64,000 bases of DNA. It comes from Pseudomonas fluorescens Q2-87. GTDB lineage: Bacteria; Pseudomonadota; Gammaproteobacteria; Pseudomonadales; Pseudomonadaceae. How positions within the stretch are numbered: position 1 is the stretch's first letter; each line of letters opens with the position of its first letter. Below the pieces are notes generated by a model that had not been told where the DNA came from, made no database searches, and saw only the letters and a program-made list of their open reading frames with translations. Where the stretch lies: NCBI RefSeq assembly GCF_000281895.1, contig NZ_CM001558.1, positions 1,182,556-1,246,555 on the forward strand, given 5' to 3'. Below, one piece after another: positions 56,188 through 64,000 of the stretch. The position numbers and the translations under genes are program-made.

Positions 56188-56394
56188 ATGAACCTTGAAC
56201 AGCGAGTAACCGATCTGGAAAGCCGCCTGGCATTTCAGGATGACACCATCCAGGCATTGAATGACGTACTGGTGGAGCAGCAGCGGGTCGTCGAGCGTTT
56301 GCAGCTGCAGATGGCGGCGTTGCTCAAGCGTCAGGAGGACATGGCGGGGCAATTCGAGGCTTTTGAAGAAGAGGCACCGCCCCCTCATTATTGA
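56188..56394 (+). CDS. slyX: SlyX family protein
   Basis: A 68-residue, mostly coiled-coil protein ([20 protein letters not shown] to [16 protein letters not shown]) ending with the typical PPPHY (here PPPHY preceded by EEEA). It follows the HIT gene by 3 bp, with GGAGG inside that gene's end. The function is unknown beyond its E. coli association with lysis-gene phenotypes. Confidence 0.92.
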   Translation: MNLEQRVTDLESRLAFQDDTIQALNDVLVEQQRVVERLQLQMAALLKRQEDMAGQFEAFEEEAPPPHY

Positions 56395-56414
56395 TGGCTC
56401 CGACGGGCAGGCAA

Positions 56415-56455
56415 TAAAAAACCGCGAGCAGCCAGGCTGCATCGCGGTTTTTTTA
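56415..56455. terminator. Bidirectional terminator between slyX and the cold-shock gene
   Basis: AACCGCGA (56420-56427) pairs with TCGCGGTT (56442-56449), with inner GCAGCC/GGCTGC. A-rich sequence precedes it and TTTTTTT follows. Confidence 0.9.
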
Positions 56456-56463
56456 CGCTCGGA

Positions 56464-57069
56464 TCAGCGACGCGGCAGCGCGGCGATCACGTCTTCGGCT
56501 TGCAAACCTTTGTCGCGGTTCATGACGGAGAATTCCACGCGCTGGCCTTCCACCAGGACGCGGTGGCCTTCGCCACGAATCGCCCGGAAGTGCACGAAAA
56601 TGTCATCGCCGGAATCGCGGGAGATGAAACCGAACCCCTTGGACGTGTTGAACCACTTCACCGTGCCGGTATCGCGGTTGGACATGTCGTAGTTCTGCGT
56701 CGCAGCGGCTGGCGACGACTTCTTGTAGAAGCTCACGGCCAGGTGCAGAGCGACGGCCAGCAGTGCCGCGCCCAGGCTGAACAGAATGGCCGGTTGGCCG
56801 CCGATTTCCGGCATGGGTGCCAGCAGCGCCAAAGTTTGCAGGGCAACGGCCAGTACCAGCAAGACGCTGACGAGGTTTTGCAGTTGATGACGAGGACCTT
56901 TGTTCCAGTAAGGGATAACAGGGGCGAGGGTCAGGTTGAGCAGGCCGAAAAAGGCCAGGTACAGCGCATCGGGGTGTTGCAGGTAAGGTGTGGCTTCGGA
57001 ACCCAGGCTAGGGATGAAGGACAGCAGCAGGGCAGCTGCGCCCATTAGCAAGTGGACGATTTTCAACAT
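56464..57069 (-). CDS. Membrane protein with C-terminal cold-shock domain
   Basis: A 201-residue fusion. Residues 1-115 hold four membrane helices ([80 protein letters not shown]). Residues 135-201 are a cold-shock domain with both RNA-binding motifs, KGFGFISRD and DIFVHFRAI. It would tether an RNA/ssDNA-binding domain to the inner membrane. It is equivalent to PA0961. The ATG at 57069 is preferred over an upstream frame. Confidence 0.88.
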   Translation of the reverse strand: MLKIVHLLMGAAALLLSFIPSLGSEATPYLQHPDALYLAFFGLLNLTLAPVIPYWNKGPRHQLQNLVSVLLVLAVALQTLALLAPMPEIGGQPAILFSLGAALLAVALHLAVSFYKKSSPAAATQNYDMSNRDTGTVKWFNTSKGFGFISRDSGDDIFVHFRAIRGEGHRVLVEGQRVEFSVMNRDKGLQAEDVIAALPRR

Positions 57070-57465
57070 TTTGATTGGCTCACGGTTAAGACAGATCACA
57101 AGGAAGAGCTGGTCGGGGCGGTTCGCTTCGAAACAATGAGAGGCGTTGGACACGTACCCGAATCAGCCTATGCGCCATGCCCGGGAAAATAGGCGTAGCG
57201 ACACACTGCCTATTTAACAGCAAAGCCTCGGCCTTCTCAAACGCGTTACGGGCGCCCACCACGCTGTTCGTCGGCCAAGACGCCCAGCTGGTGCTTGAGG
57301 GGCGCAGGCATTGGGTGTTGAATTCCCCTGATGGTCGGAACCGTCCGGTGTTCCGGCTTGTCGGTTCAGGAGGGGCCGGCGATCTGTCGCAGGCCGAAGG
57401 CGGCAAAAACCACTAGAGTTGCGGTGGCCGCTGTCGAATTCATCACCGTCAGGAGTTCAACCCAC
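57070..57465. other. Divergent cold-shock / Dps intergenic region
   Basis: This 396-bp gap contains the two divergent promoters. A 79-codon rightward frame (57177-57416) is open but has no family resemblance. AGGAG at 57451 serves the Dps-like gene. No REP or hairpin was noticed. Confidence 0.4.
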
Positions 57466-57939
57466 ATGGCTATTGATATCGGAATCAGTGAAGAGGATCG
57501 CAAATCCATTGTTGACGGGCTTTCGCGCCTGCTCTCGGACACCTATGTGCTGTACCTCAAGACCCATAACTTCCACTGGAACGTTACCGGCCCGATGTTC
57601 CGGACGCTGCACTTGATGTTCGAGGAGCAGTACAACGAGCTGGCGCTGGCGGTCGATTCAATTGCCGAGCGGATTCGCGCCCTCGGCTTCCCGGCTCCCG
57701 GTGCCTATTCGGTGTACGCGCGCCTTTCTTCTATTAAGGAGGAGGAGGGCGTGCCGGGCGCGGAAGACATGATCCGGCAGCTGGTCGAAGGCCAGGAGGC
57801 GGTGACACGTACCGCTCGCGGCATCTTTCCTTTATTGGACAAGGTCAGCGATGAGCCCACAGCCGATTTGCTGACCCAGCGTATGCAGGTTCACGAAAAG
57901 ACCGCCTGGATGCTGCGCTCGCTCCTGGAAAACCAGTAA
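57466..57939 (+). CDS. Dps-like DNA-protecting ferritin
   Basis: A 157-residue four-helix Dps/ferritin protein. Ferroxidase-site residues at the subunit interface are in [20 protein letters not shown] (His) and [20 protein letters not shown] (Asp and Glu). It oxidises and stores iron and can protect DNA in stress. It is equivalent to PA0962. AGGAG lies ~10 bp before the ATG at 57466. Confidence 0.92.
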   Translation: MAIDIGISEEDRKSIVDGLSRLLSDTYVLYLKTHNFHWNVTGPMFRTLHLMFEEQYNELALAVDSIAERIRALGFPAPGAYSVYARLSSIKEEEGVPGAEDMIRQLVEGQEAVTRTARGIFPLLDKVSDEPTADLLTQRMQVHEKTAWMLRSLLENQ

Positions 57940-58144
57940 GGCGCGCTTTGTATGGGGTGGCGAGGTGCGATATTGCCTGCGCCTCGTGGGTAGGACGGCG
58001 TAATTCGTCGCCTGCCTGCTGTTGGCTTGTCCTACGTCCATGGTCATAAAGTCGGCTGGATCTGGCGATGCCGTTGAGCTTCCATAGAGCCACAGATTGG
58101 TTGTTCCAATTGAGAGGCTCGTATGGCAAAGGAGTGTCAACGGT

Positions 58145-58519
58145 ATGATCCAAGGAAAAGAATCCGGCGAAGCGGTGCGTGGGCGCTTGCCGCTCATACA
58201 CGTCGATCCGTTCGTCAGGGGGTTCGACATGCAGCTGGCCCGGCCCCTGGCTCGTTCCATCCGCCTGAACGGGTTCGCTACTTGTCTGCGGCTGGAGCAG
58301 GTCTATTGGGATATTCTCAGGGACATGGCCCTGCTCAACAGCTGCTCCATCAGCACCTTACTGTCCCATGTGGACCGGGAGGTGCACCTGCGTCATGGCG
58401 GCGTACGCAATTTCAGCGGCCTGGTGCGAGTGGTCTGTGTGGTGCACAGCTTGAAGGAAACCGGGGTCGCGGCTGTAGAGCCTTCCTCGGCAGGGCGAGT
58501 CCCTGAGCCCTGTCGATGA
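58145..58519 (+). CDS. Ribbon-helix-helix domain protein
   Basis: A 124-residue protein with a central region like the COG4321 ribbon-helix-helix family: the strand RSIRLNGFATCLRLEQVYW, then helices DILRDMALLNSCSISTLLSH and FSGLVRVVCVVHSL. It is probably a DNA-binding regulator. The ATG at 58145 has GGAG upstream; an internal ATG at 58229 would start directly before the domain. The last ~20 residues are not conserved in pattern. Confidence 0.7.
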   Translation: MIQGKESGEAVRGRLPLIHVDPFVRGFDMQLARPLARSIRLNGFATCLRLEQVYWDILRDMALLNSCSISTLLSHVDREVHLRHGGVRNFSGLVRVVCVVHSLKETGVAAVEPSSAGRVPEPCR

Positions 58520-58634
58520 TGGCAGCGGCCTGTGCTGTCTAACGGCTGCACAGGCTGCATTTAATGGATATAATCCCGCTCTTTGCCGCAAAGCCCAGCC
58601 TTTGCGCGTGTAACCTGATCGCCGAGACAACCCC

Positions 58635-58856
58635 ATGCCGATGTACGACTATCAATGTGCTTCCTGTGGTCATCAGATGGAAGCCATTCAAAAGATCAGC
58701 GCGGCACCGCTGGTCGATTGCCCTGCCTGCCAGGCGCCGGAACTGAAAAAGATGCTGTCCATGCCTGGTTTCCGCCTCGGCGGCACGGGCTGGTATGAAA
58801 CCGACTTCAAGACCGGTGCCAAGAAAAACCTGGCCGGTGGCGACAAAGCTGACTGA
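58635..58856 (+). CDS. FmdB-type zinc-ribbon protein
   Basis: A 73-residue FmdB-family protein with a CxxC pair at each side of a zinc ribbon (YQCASCGHQME and LVDCPACQAPELKKMLSMPG), then GTGWYETDFKTG. Such small regulators or adaptors commonly precede aspS in gamma-proteobacteria, as here (75 bp gap). The function is unknown. Confidence 0.9.
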   Translation: MPMYDYQCASCGHQMEAIQKISAAPLVDCPACQAPELKKMLSMPGFRLGGTGWYETDFKTGAKKNLAGGDKAD

Positions 58857-58931
58857 GTTGAACACGCGCGAGTTCTTGCACGGGCAGGGCCTCCAACCGA
58901 ATTTCGAATTACGAGAAGTGAAACCACTACC

Positions 58932-60707
58932 ATGATGCGCAGCCATTATTGCGGCCAACTGAACGAAAGCCTGGAAGGTCAGGAAATTACTCTTTGCGGA
59001 TGGGTCCATCGTCGCCGTGACCATGGCGGGGTGATTTTCCTCGATATCCGTGATCGGGAAGGCCTGGCCCAAGTGGTGTTCGATCCGGACCGCGCGGAAA
59101 CTTTCGCCACCGCCGACCGCGTGCGCAGCGAATACGTGGTCAAGATCACTGGCAAGGTGCGCCTGCGTCCAGCCGGTGCCGGCAACGCCAACATGGCCTC
59201 CGGCATGATCGAGGTGCTGGGTTACGAGCTGGAGGTTCTGAACGAATCGGAAACCCCGCCGTTCCCGCTCAACGAATACTCCGATGTCGGCGAAGAAACC
59301 CGCCTGCGCTATCGCTTCATCGATCTGCGTCGCCCGGAAATGGCCGAGAAGCTGCGTCTGCGTTCGCGCATGACCACCAGTATCCGTCGTTACCTGGACG
59401 AGAACGGCTTCCTCGACGTCGAGACGCCGATCCTGACCCGCGCCACCCCGGAAGGCGCCCGCGACTACCTGGTGCCGAGCCGTACCCACCCCGGCAGCTT
59501 CTTCGCCTTGCCGCAATCGCCTCAGCTGTTCAAACAACTGCTGATGGTGGCCGGGTTCGACCGTTACTACCAGATCGCCAAATGCTTCCGCGACGAAGAC
59601 CTGCGTGCCGACCGTCAGCCTGAGTTCACTCAGATCGACATCGAGACCAGCTTCCTCGACGAAAAAGACATCATGGGCCTGACCGAAGGCATGATCCGCA
59701 ACCTGTTCAAGGAAGTGCTGGGCCTGGAATTCGGCGAATTCCCCCACATGACTTTCGAAGAGGCGATGCGCCGCTACGGTTCCGATAAGCCAGACCTGCG
59801 TAACCCGCTGGAACTGGTCGACGTGGCCGACCAGCTTACAGAAGTTGAATTCAAGGTATTCAGCGGCCCGGCCAACGACCCGAAATGCCGCATTGCGGCC
59901 CTGCGTGTTCCAGGCGGCGCCAGCATGCCGCGCAAGCAGATCGACGATTACACCAAGTTTGTCGGCATCTACGGTGCCAAGGGCCTGGCGTACATCAAGG
60001 TCAACGAGCGCGCCGCGGGCATTGACGGCCTGCAATCGCCGATCGTGAAAAACATCCCGGAGGCCAACCTCAACGTAATCCTCGACCGCGTTGGCGCGGT
60101 TGATGGCGATATCGTGTTTTTCGGCGCCGACAAGGCCAAGATCGTCAGCGAAGCCTTGGGCGCGCTGCGCATCAAGCTGGGTCATGACCTGAAGCTGTTG
60201 ACGTGCGAATGGGCACCGATGTGGGTCGTGGACTTCCCGATGTTCGAAGAAAACGACGACGGCAGCTTCTCCGCGTTGCACCACCCGTTCACCGCGCCGA
60301 AGTGCTCGCCGCAAGAGCTGGAGGCCAACCCGGCCACCGCCCTGTCCCGTGCCTATGACATGGTTCTTAACGGCACCGAGCTGGGTGGCGGTTCGATCCG
60401 TATCCACCGCAAGGAAATGCAACAGGCAGTGTTCCGCCTGCTGGGCATCAACGAAGCCGAGCAGGAAGAGAAGTTCGGCTTCCTGCTCGATGCCCTGAAA
60501 TACGGTGCGCCGCCCCACGGTGGCTTGGCCTTCGGCCTGGATCGACTGGTCATGCTGATGACTGGTGCCCAATCGATCCGGGAAGTGATCGCGTTCCCGA
60601 AAACCCAGAGCGCGGCCGATGTCATGACCCAGGCTCCGGGTGTCGTGGATGCCAAAGCCCTGCGTGAGCTGCACATCCGTCTGCGTGAACAGCCCAAGGC
60701 TGAGTAA
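58932..60707 (+). CDS. aspS: Aspartyl-tRNA synthetase
   Basis: A 591-residue class IIb synthetase. The anticodon-binding OB fold (1-110, [20 protein letters not shown]) is followed by motif 2 ([20 protein letters not shown]), a bacterial-type insertion domain (~280-420), and motif 3 ([13 protein letters not shown]). In pseudomonads this enzyme is generally non-discriminating and also charges tRNA-Asn; that cannot be judged from motifs alone. The ATG at 58932 is standard, and a terminator follows. Confidence 0.96.
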   Translation: MMRSHYCGQLNESLEGQEITLCGWVHRRRDHGGVIFLDIRDREGLAQVVFDPDRAETFATADRVRSEYVVKITGKVRLRPAGAGNANMASGMIEVLGYELEVLNESETPPFPLNEYSDVGEETRLRYRFIDLRRPEMAEKLRLRSRMTTSIRRYLDENGFLDVETPILTRATPEGARDYLVPSRTHPGSFFALPQSPQLFKQLLMVAGFDRYYQIAKCFRDEDLRADRQPEFTQIDIETSFLDEKDIMGLTEGMIRNLFKEVLGLEFGEFPHMTFEEAMRRYGSDKPDLRNPLELVDVADQLTEVEFKVFSGPANDPKCRIAALRVPGGASMPRKQIDDYTKFVGIYGAKGLAYIKVNERAAGIDGLQSPIVKNIPEANLNVILDRVGAVDGDIVFFGADKAKIVSEALGALRIKLGHDLKLLTCEWAPMWVVDFPMFEENDDGSFSALHHPFTAPKCSPQELEANPATALSRAYDMVLNGTELGGGSIRIHRKEMQQAVFRLLGINEAEQEEKFGFLLDALKYGAPPHGGLAFGLDRLVMLMTGAQSIREVIAFPKTQSAADVMTQAPGVVDAKALRELHIRLREQPKAE

Positions 60708-60721
60708 GGCCGGCACCTGAG

Positions 60722-60747
60722 AAGGGCGCATCTTCGGATGCGCCTTT
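60722..60747 (+). terminator. Intrinsic terminator of aspS
   Basis: AAGGGCGCATC, loop TTCG, then GATGCGCCTTTTCG forms a compact hairpin with a short T tail. Confidence 0.85.
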
Positions 60748-60826
60748 TCGTTGGGGTCGATATTTCTGGTTGCCGGCTGCGCATGCGCGGGGCGGGCAAT
60801 GTTCCAAAGAGAAACCGGAGCGAGTT

Positions 60827-61573
<747 letters not shown>

Positions 61574-61618
61574 TATTCTTGTGTGCAACGCGTTCTACCC
61601 AAATGCATGATTGCCAGG

Positions 61619-61707
61619 GTGGGAGCGGGCTTGCTCGCGAATGCGGTGCATCAGTCGATATTCATGTCGGATGTGACGCCCTCTTCGCGAGCAAGCCCGC
61701 TCCCACA
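61619..61707. repeat. Inverted REP pair (family I)
   Basis: GTGGGAGCGGGCTTGCTCGC and GCGAGCAAGCCCGCTCCCAC bound ~45 bp between co-directional yebC and ruvC. Confidence 0.92.
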
Positions 61708-61742
61708 TGTCCAGGTAACCCCCTCTTCAAACCGCAGGCGCT

Positions 61743-62267
61743 ATGACTCTAATCCTTGGCATCGACCCCGGTTCGCGCATCACCGGCTACGGCGTGGTTC
61801 GTGATACCGGGCGCGGCTGCGTGTACGTTGCGTCAGGCTGCATCCGCACCGGTGCCGGCGAGCTGCATGAGCGCCTGCAGATTGTTTATCGCGGCGTGCG
61901 TGAGGTCATCCAGACCTACGGTCCGGTCACTATGGGCATCGAAAAGGTCTTCATGGCGCGCAATGCCGATTCTGCCCTGAAACTGGGGCAGGCCCGGGGC
62001 GCGGCGATCGTTGCCGGCGCCGAGGAAAACCTGGAGATCGCCGAGTACAGCGCGACCCAGGTCAAGCAGGCGGTCGTCGGAACCGGGGCGGCAAACAAGG
62101 AACAGGTACAGATGATGGTGATGCACCTGTTGAAGCTGGTCAGCAAACCGCAGATCGACGCCTCCGACGCCCTGGCTATCGCCATTTGCCACGCCCATAC
62201 CCGTTCCAGTCTGTTGCCCCATGGCTTGGGAACCGCACGCAGTCGTGGCGGGCGCCTGCGTCTCTGA
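61743..62267 (+). CDS. ruvC: Holliday-junction endonuclease RuvC
   Basis: A 174-residue resolvase. Catalytic acidic residues lie in [15 protein letters not shown] (Asp), [13 protein letters not shown] (Glu), and [16 protein letters not shown] (two Asp). It cleaves four-way junctions during recombinational repair with RuvAB, encoded next. The ATG at 61743 is immediate and clear. Confidence 0.96.
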   Translation: MTLILGIDPGSRITGYGVVRDTGRGCVYVASGCIRTGAGELHERLQIVYRGVREVIQTYGPVTMGIEKVFMARNADSALKLGQARGAAIVAGAEENLEIAEYSATQVKQAVVGTGAANKEQVQMMVMHLLKLVSKPQIDASDALAIAICHAHTRSSLLPHGLGTARSRGGRLRL

Positions 62268-62382
62268 TAGCATCAGCGCAATCTCTCGTGAGCCCGAGCC
62301 TTTTTACGCCTGTGTTGTCGGCGTTCCTGCTCCGGTTGTTACTCGCCAGCCAGCGGCTGGCCTATGCCCAAGGATCTGAAAC

Positions 62383-62991
62383 GTGATTGGACGCTTGCGC
62401 GGCACCCTGGCTGAAAAACAGCCGCCGCACCTGATTCTGGATGTGAACGGGCTCGGCTATGAGCTGGAAGTGCCCATGACCACCCTGTATCGCCTGCCGT
62501 CGGTCGGCGAGCCGCTGACACTGCATACCCATTTGGTCGTACGCGAAGATGCGCAGTTACTCTATGGTTTCGTCGGCAAGCGCGAGCGAGACTTTTTCCG
62601 CGAGTTGATCCGTCTCAATGGTGTCGGTCCGAAATTGGCCCTGGCCTTGATGTCGAGCCTGGAAGTCGATGAGCTGGTGCGCTGCGTGCAATCCCAGGAC
62701 ACCTCGGCCCTGACCAAGGTGCCGGGTGTCGGCAAGAAAACCGCCGAGCGCCTGCTGGTCGAGCTCAAGGATCGCTTCAAGACCTGGGAAGCGGTGCCGG
62801 CGATGTTCGCTCTGGTGCCGAACCAGCCGGATGCGCCTGCGCCAGCGGTCAGCGCCGAGAACGATGCAGTCACCGCGCTCATCTCCCTGGGCTACAAGCC
62901 GCAGGAAGCCAGCAAGGCGATTTCCGCTATCAAGGAAAAAGGCCTGAGCACTGAAGACATGATTCGTCGTGCCCTGAAGGGAATGATTTAA
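62383..62991 (+). CDS. ruvA: Holliday-junction helicase subunit RuvA
   Basis: A 202-residue junction-recognition protein. Domain I is an OB fold ([20 protein letters not shown]). Domain II has two helix-hairpin-helix motifs ([36 protein letters not shown]). Domain III ([18 protein letters not shown]) contacts RuvB. The start is GTG at 62383 after AAGGATC. The stop directly abuts the ruvB start. Confidence 0.96.
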   Translation: MIGRLRGTLAEKQPPHLILDVNGLGYELEVPMTTLYRLPSVGEPLTLHTHLVVREDAQLLYGFVGKRERDFFRELIRLNGVGPKLALALMSSLEVDELVRCVQSQDTSALTKVPGVGKKTAERLLVELKDRFKTWEAVPAMFALVPNQPDAPAPAVSAENDAVTALISLGYKPQEASKAISAIKEKGLSTEDMIRRALKGMI

Positions 62992-64000
62992 GTGATTGAA
63001 GCTGACCGCCTGATCGCCGCCACGGGCGCGCCCCGTGACCGCGAAGAAATCCAGGACCGCGCGATTCGCCCAGTCAGCCTGGCCGACTACATCGGCCAAC
63101 CGACCGTGCGCGAGCAAATGGAGCTGTTCATCCAGGCAGCCCGCGGGCGCAGCGAGTCGTTGGACCATACGCTGATCTTCGGCCCGCCGGGCCTGGGCAA
63201 GACCACGCTTGCCAACATCATTGCCCAGGAAATGGGCGTGTCGATCAAGAGCACGTCGGGGCCGGTCCTCGAACGACCGGGCGATTTGGCGGCGCTGCTG
63301 ACCAATCTGGAACCCCATGACGTGTTGTTCATCGACGAAATTCATCGGCTGTCGCCGATCGTCGAAGAAGTGCTGTATCCGGCCATGGAAGATTTCCAGC
63401 TCGACATCATGATCGGCGAAGGGCCGGCGGCGCGTTCCATCAAACTCGACTTGCCGCCCTTCACCTTGGTGGGCGCCACCACCCGCGCCGGCATGCTCAC
63501 CAACCCGCTGCGCGACCGTTTCGGTATCGTCCAGCGCCTGGAGTTCTACAACAACGCAGACCTGGCGACGATCGTCAGCCGCTCGGCGGGTATCCTCGGG
63601 CTGCCGCTGGACCCGGACGGCGCCTATGAAATCGCTCGTCGGGCCCGGGGAACGCCGCGGATCGCCAACCGGCTGTTGCGCAGGGTGCGCGATTTCGCCG
63701 AAGTCCGGGCCAAGGGGCACATCACCAAACCGATTGCCGACCTGGCGTTGAACCTGCTGGACATCGATGAGCGTGGTTTCGATCACCAGGACCGGCGCCT
63801 GTTGCTGACCATGATCGAGAAGTTCGACGGTGGCCCGGTGGGTGTGGACAGTCTGGCAGCGGCCATCAGCGAAGAGCGCCATACCATTGAAGATGTGCTG
63901 GAACCGTACTTGATCCAGCAGGGCTATATCATGCGCACCCCACGCGGACGCGTAGTGACCCGCCATGCTTATTTGCATTTTGGCTTAAACATCCCGACAC
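62992..64000 (+). CDS. ruvB: Holliday-junction branch-migration ATPase RuvB (partial)
   Basis: The frame starts with GTG at 62992, immediately after the ruvA stop, and is open to the right edge, giving 336 residues of a protein usually near 350. It has Walker [16 protein letters not shown], Walker [17 protein letters not shown], sensor-1 [19 protein letters not shown], and the winged-helix end ([17 protein letters not shown]). RuvB pumps DNA through the junction held by RuvA. Only the last few residues are missing. Confidence 0.96.
   Translation, partial: MIEADRLIAATGAPRDREEIQDRAIRPVSLADYIGQPTVREQMELFIQAARGRSESLDHTLIFGPPGLGKTTLANIIAQEMGVSIKSTSGPVLERPGDLAALLTNLEPHDVLFIDEIHRLSPIVEEVLYPAMEDFQLDIMIGEGPAARSIKLDLPPFTLVGATTRAGMLTNPLRDRFGIVQRLEFYNNADLATIVSRSAGILGLPLDPDGAYEIARRARGTPRIANRLLRRVRDFAEVRAKGHITKPIADLALNLLDIDERGFDHQDRRLLLTMIEKFDGGPVGVDSLAAAISEERHTIEDVLEPYLIQQGYIMRTPRGRVVTRHAYLHFGLNIPT

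Noticed and set aside
57177..57416. 79-codon frame upstream of the Dps-like gene
   Set aside because: No homology signal or ribosome-binding site was seen, and it occupies the divergent promoter region.

Overview
The window looks like chromosomal DNA of a Pseudomonas of the P. fluorescens complex. It is GC-rich, carries many short palindromic REP elements of two families, and preserves gene neighbourhoods that I recall from P. aeruginosa. These are fumarase / sadC-like cyclase / ferredoxin reductase / crotonase / pyk (about PA4333-PA4329); PilZ / DUF58 / MoxR / DUF4350 / DUF4129 / SpoIIM / RDD / sbcB / mvaT / purU (about PA4324-PA4314); dciA / secA / argJ / Nudix / adenosyltransferase / kinase / panE / yajQ / mscS (about PA4405-PA4394); and oprD / HIT / slyX / cold-shock / Dps / aspS / yebC / ruvC / ruvA / ruvB (about PA0958-PA0967). 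The locus numbers come from memory and are used only as a guide.

Layout. 1-5.3 kb is a polyamine-type ABC importer. Its binding-protein gene is separated from the two permeases and the ATPase by an array of seven ~136-bp REP pairs, one of which is interrupted by an IS110-family element. 5.4-9.7 kb holds an AraC regulator, small enzymes, a repeat-built secreted peptide and a repeat-type membrane protein. 9.8-14.5 kb is a dicarboxylate-type MFS permease with a sigma-54 promoter, paired palindromic upstream sites and the adjacent kinase/activator pair. 15-21.5 kb carries fumarase, the cyclase-reductase-crotonase cluster and pyruvate kinase. 21.8-32.1 kb has a TPR lipoprotein, a PilZ protein, a DUF6124 gene with a structured leader, and a six-gene membrane operon into which a Fic gene has inserted.

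32.4-40.3 kb has sbcB, mvaT, purU, a three-gene glycolipid-like module (glycosyltransferase, deacetylase, flippase-like) and a HerA/DUF853 ATPase. 40.3-42.2 kb is repetitive: a large inverted repeat, GAGCAA hexamer tracts and a tandem duplication that copied the 3' end of dciA. 42.2-53.4 kb and 53.5-64 kb are housekeeping blocks for export, arginine synthesis, DNA repair and aspartyl-tRNA synthesis; ruvB runs off the right edge.

The most notable signal is the IS110 element. Its 5' noncoding end can be read as a two-loop bridge RNA: segments match both sides of the REP target and both sides of its own donor junction around a shared CT. Other points of interest are a leader that pairs across the DUF6124 start region, a 42-bp-repeat secreted peptide near phased AT-rich palindromes, and a terminator-like hairpin just before the yajQ ribosome-binding site. 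No tRNA, rRNA or CRISPR array was seen.
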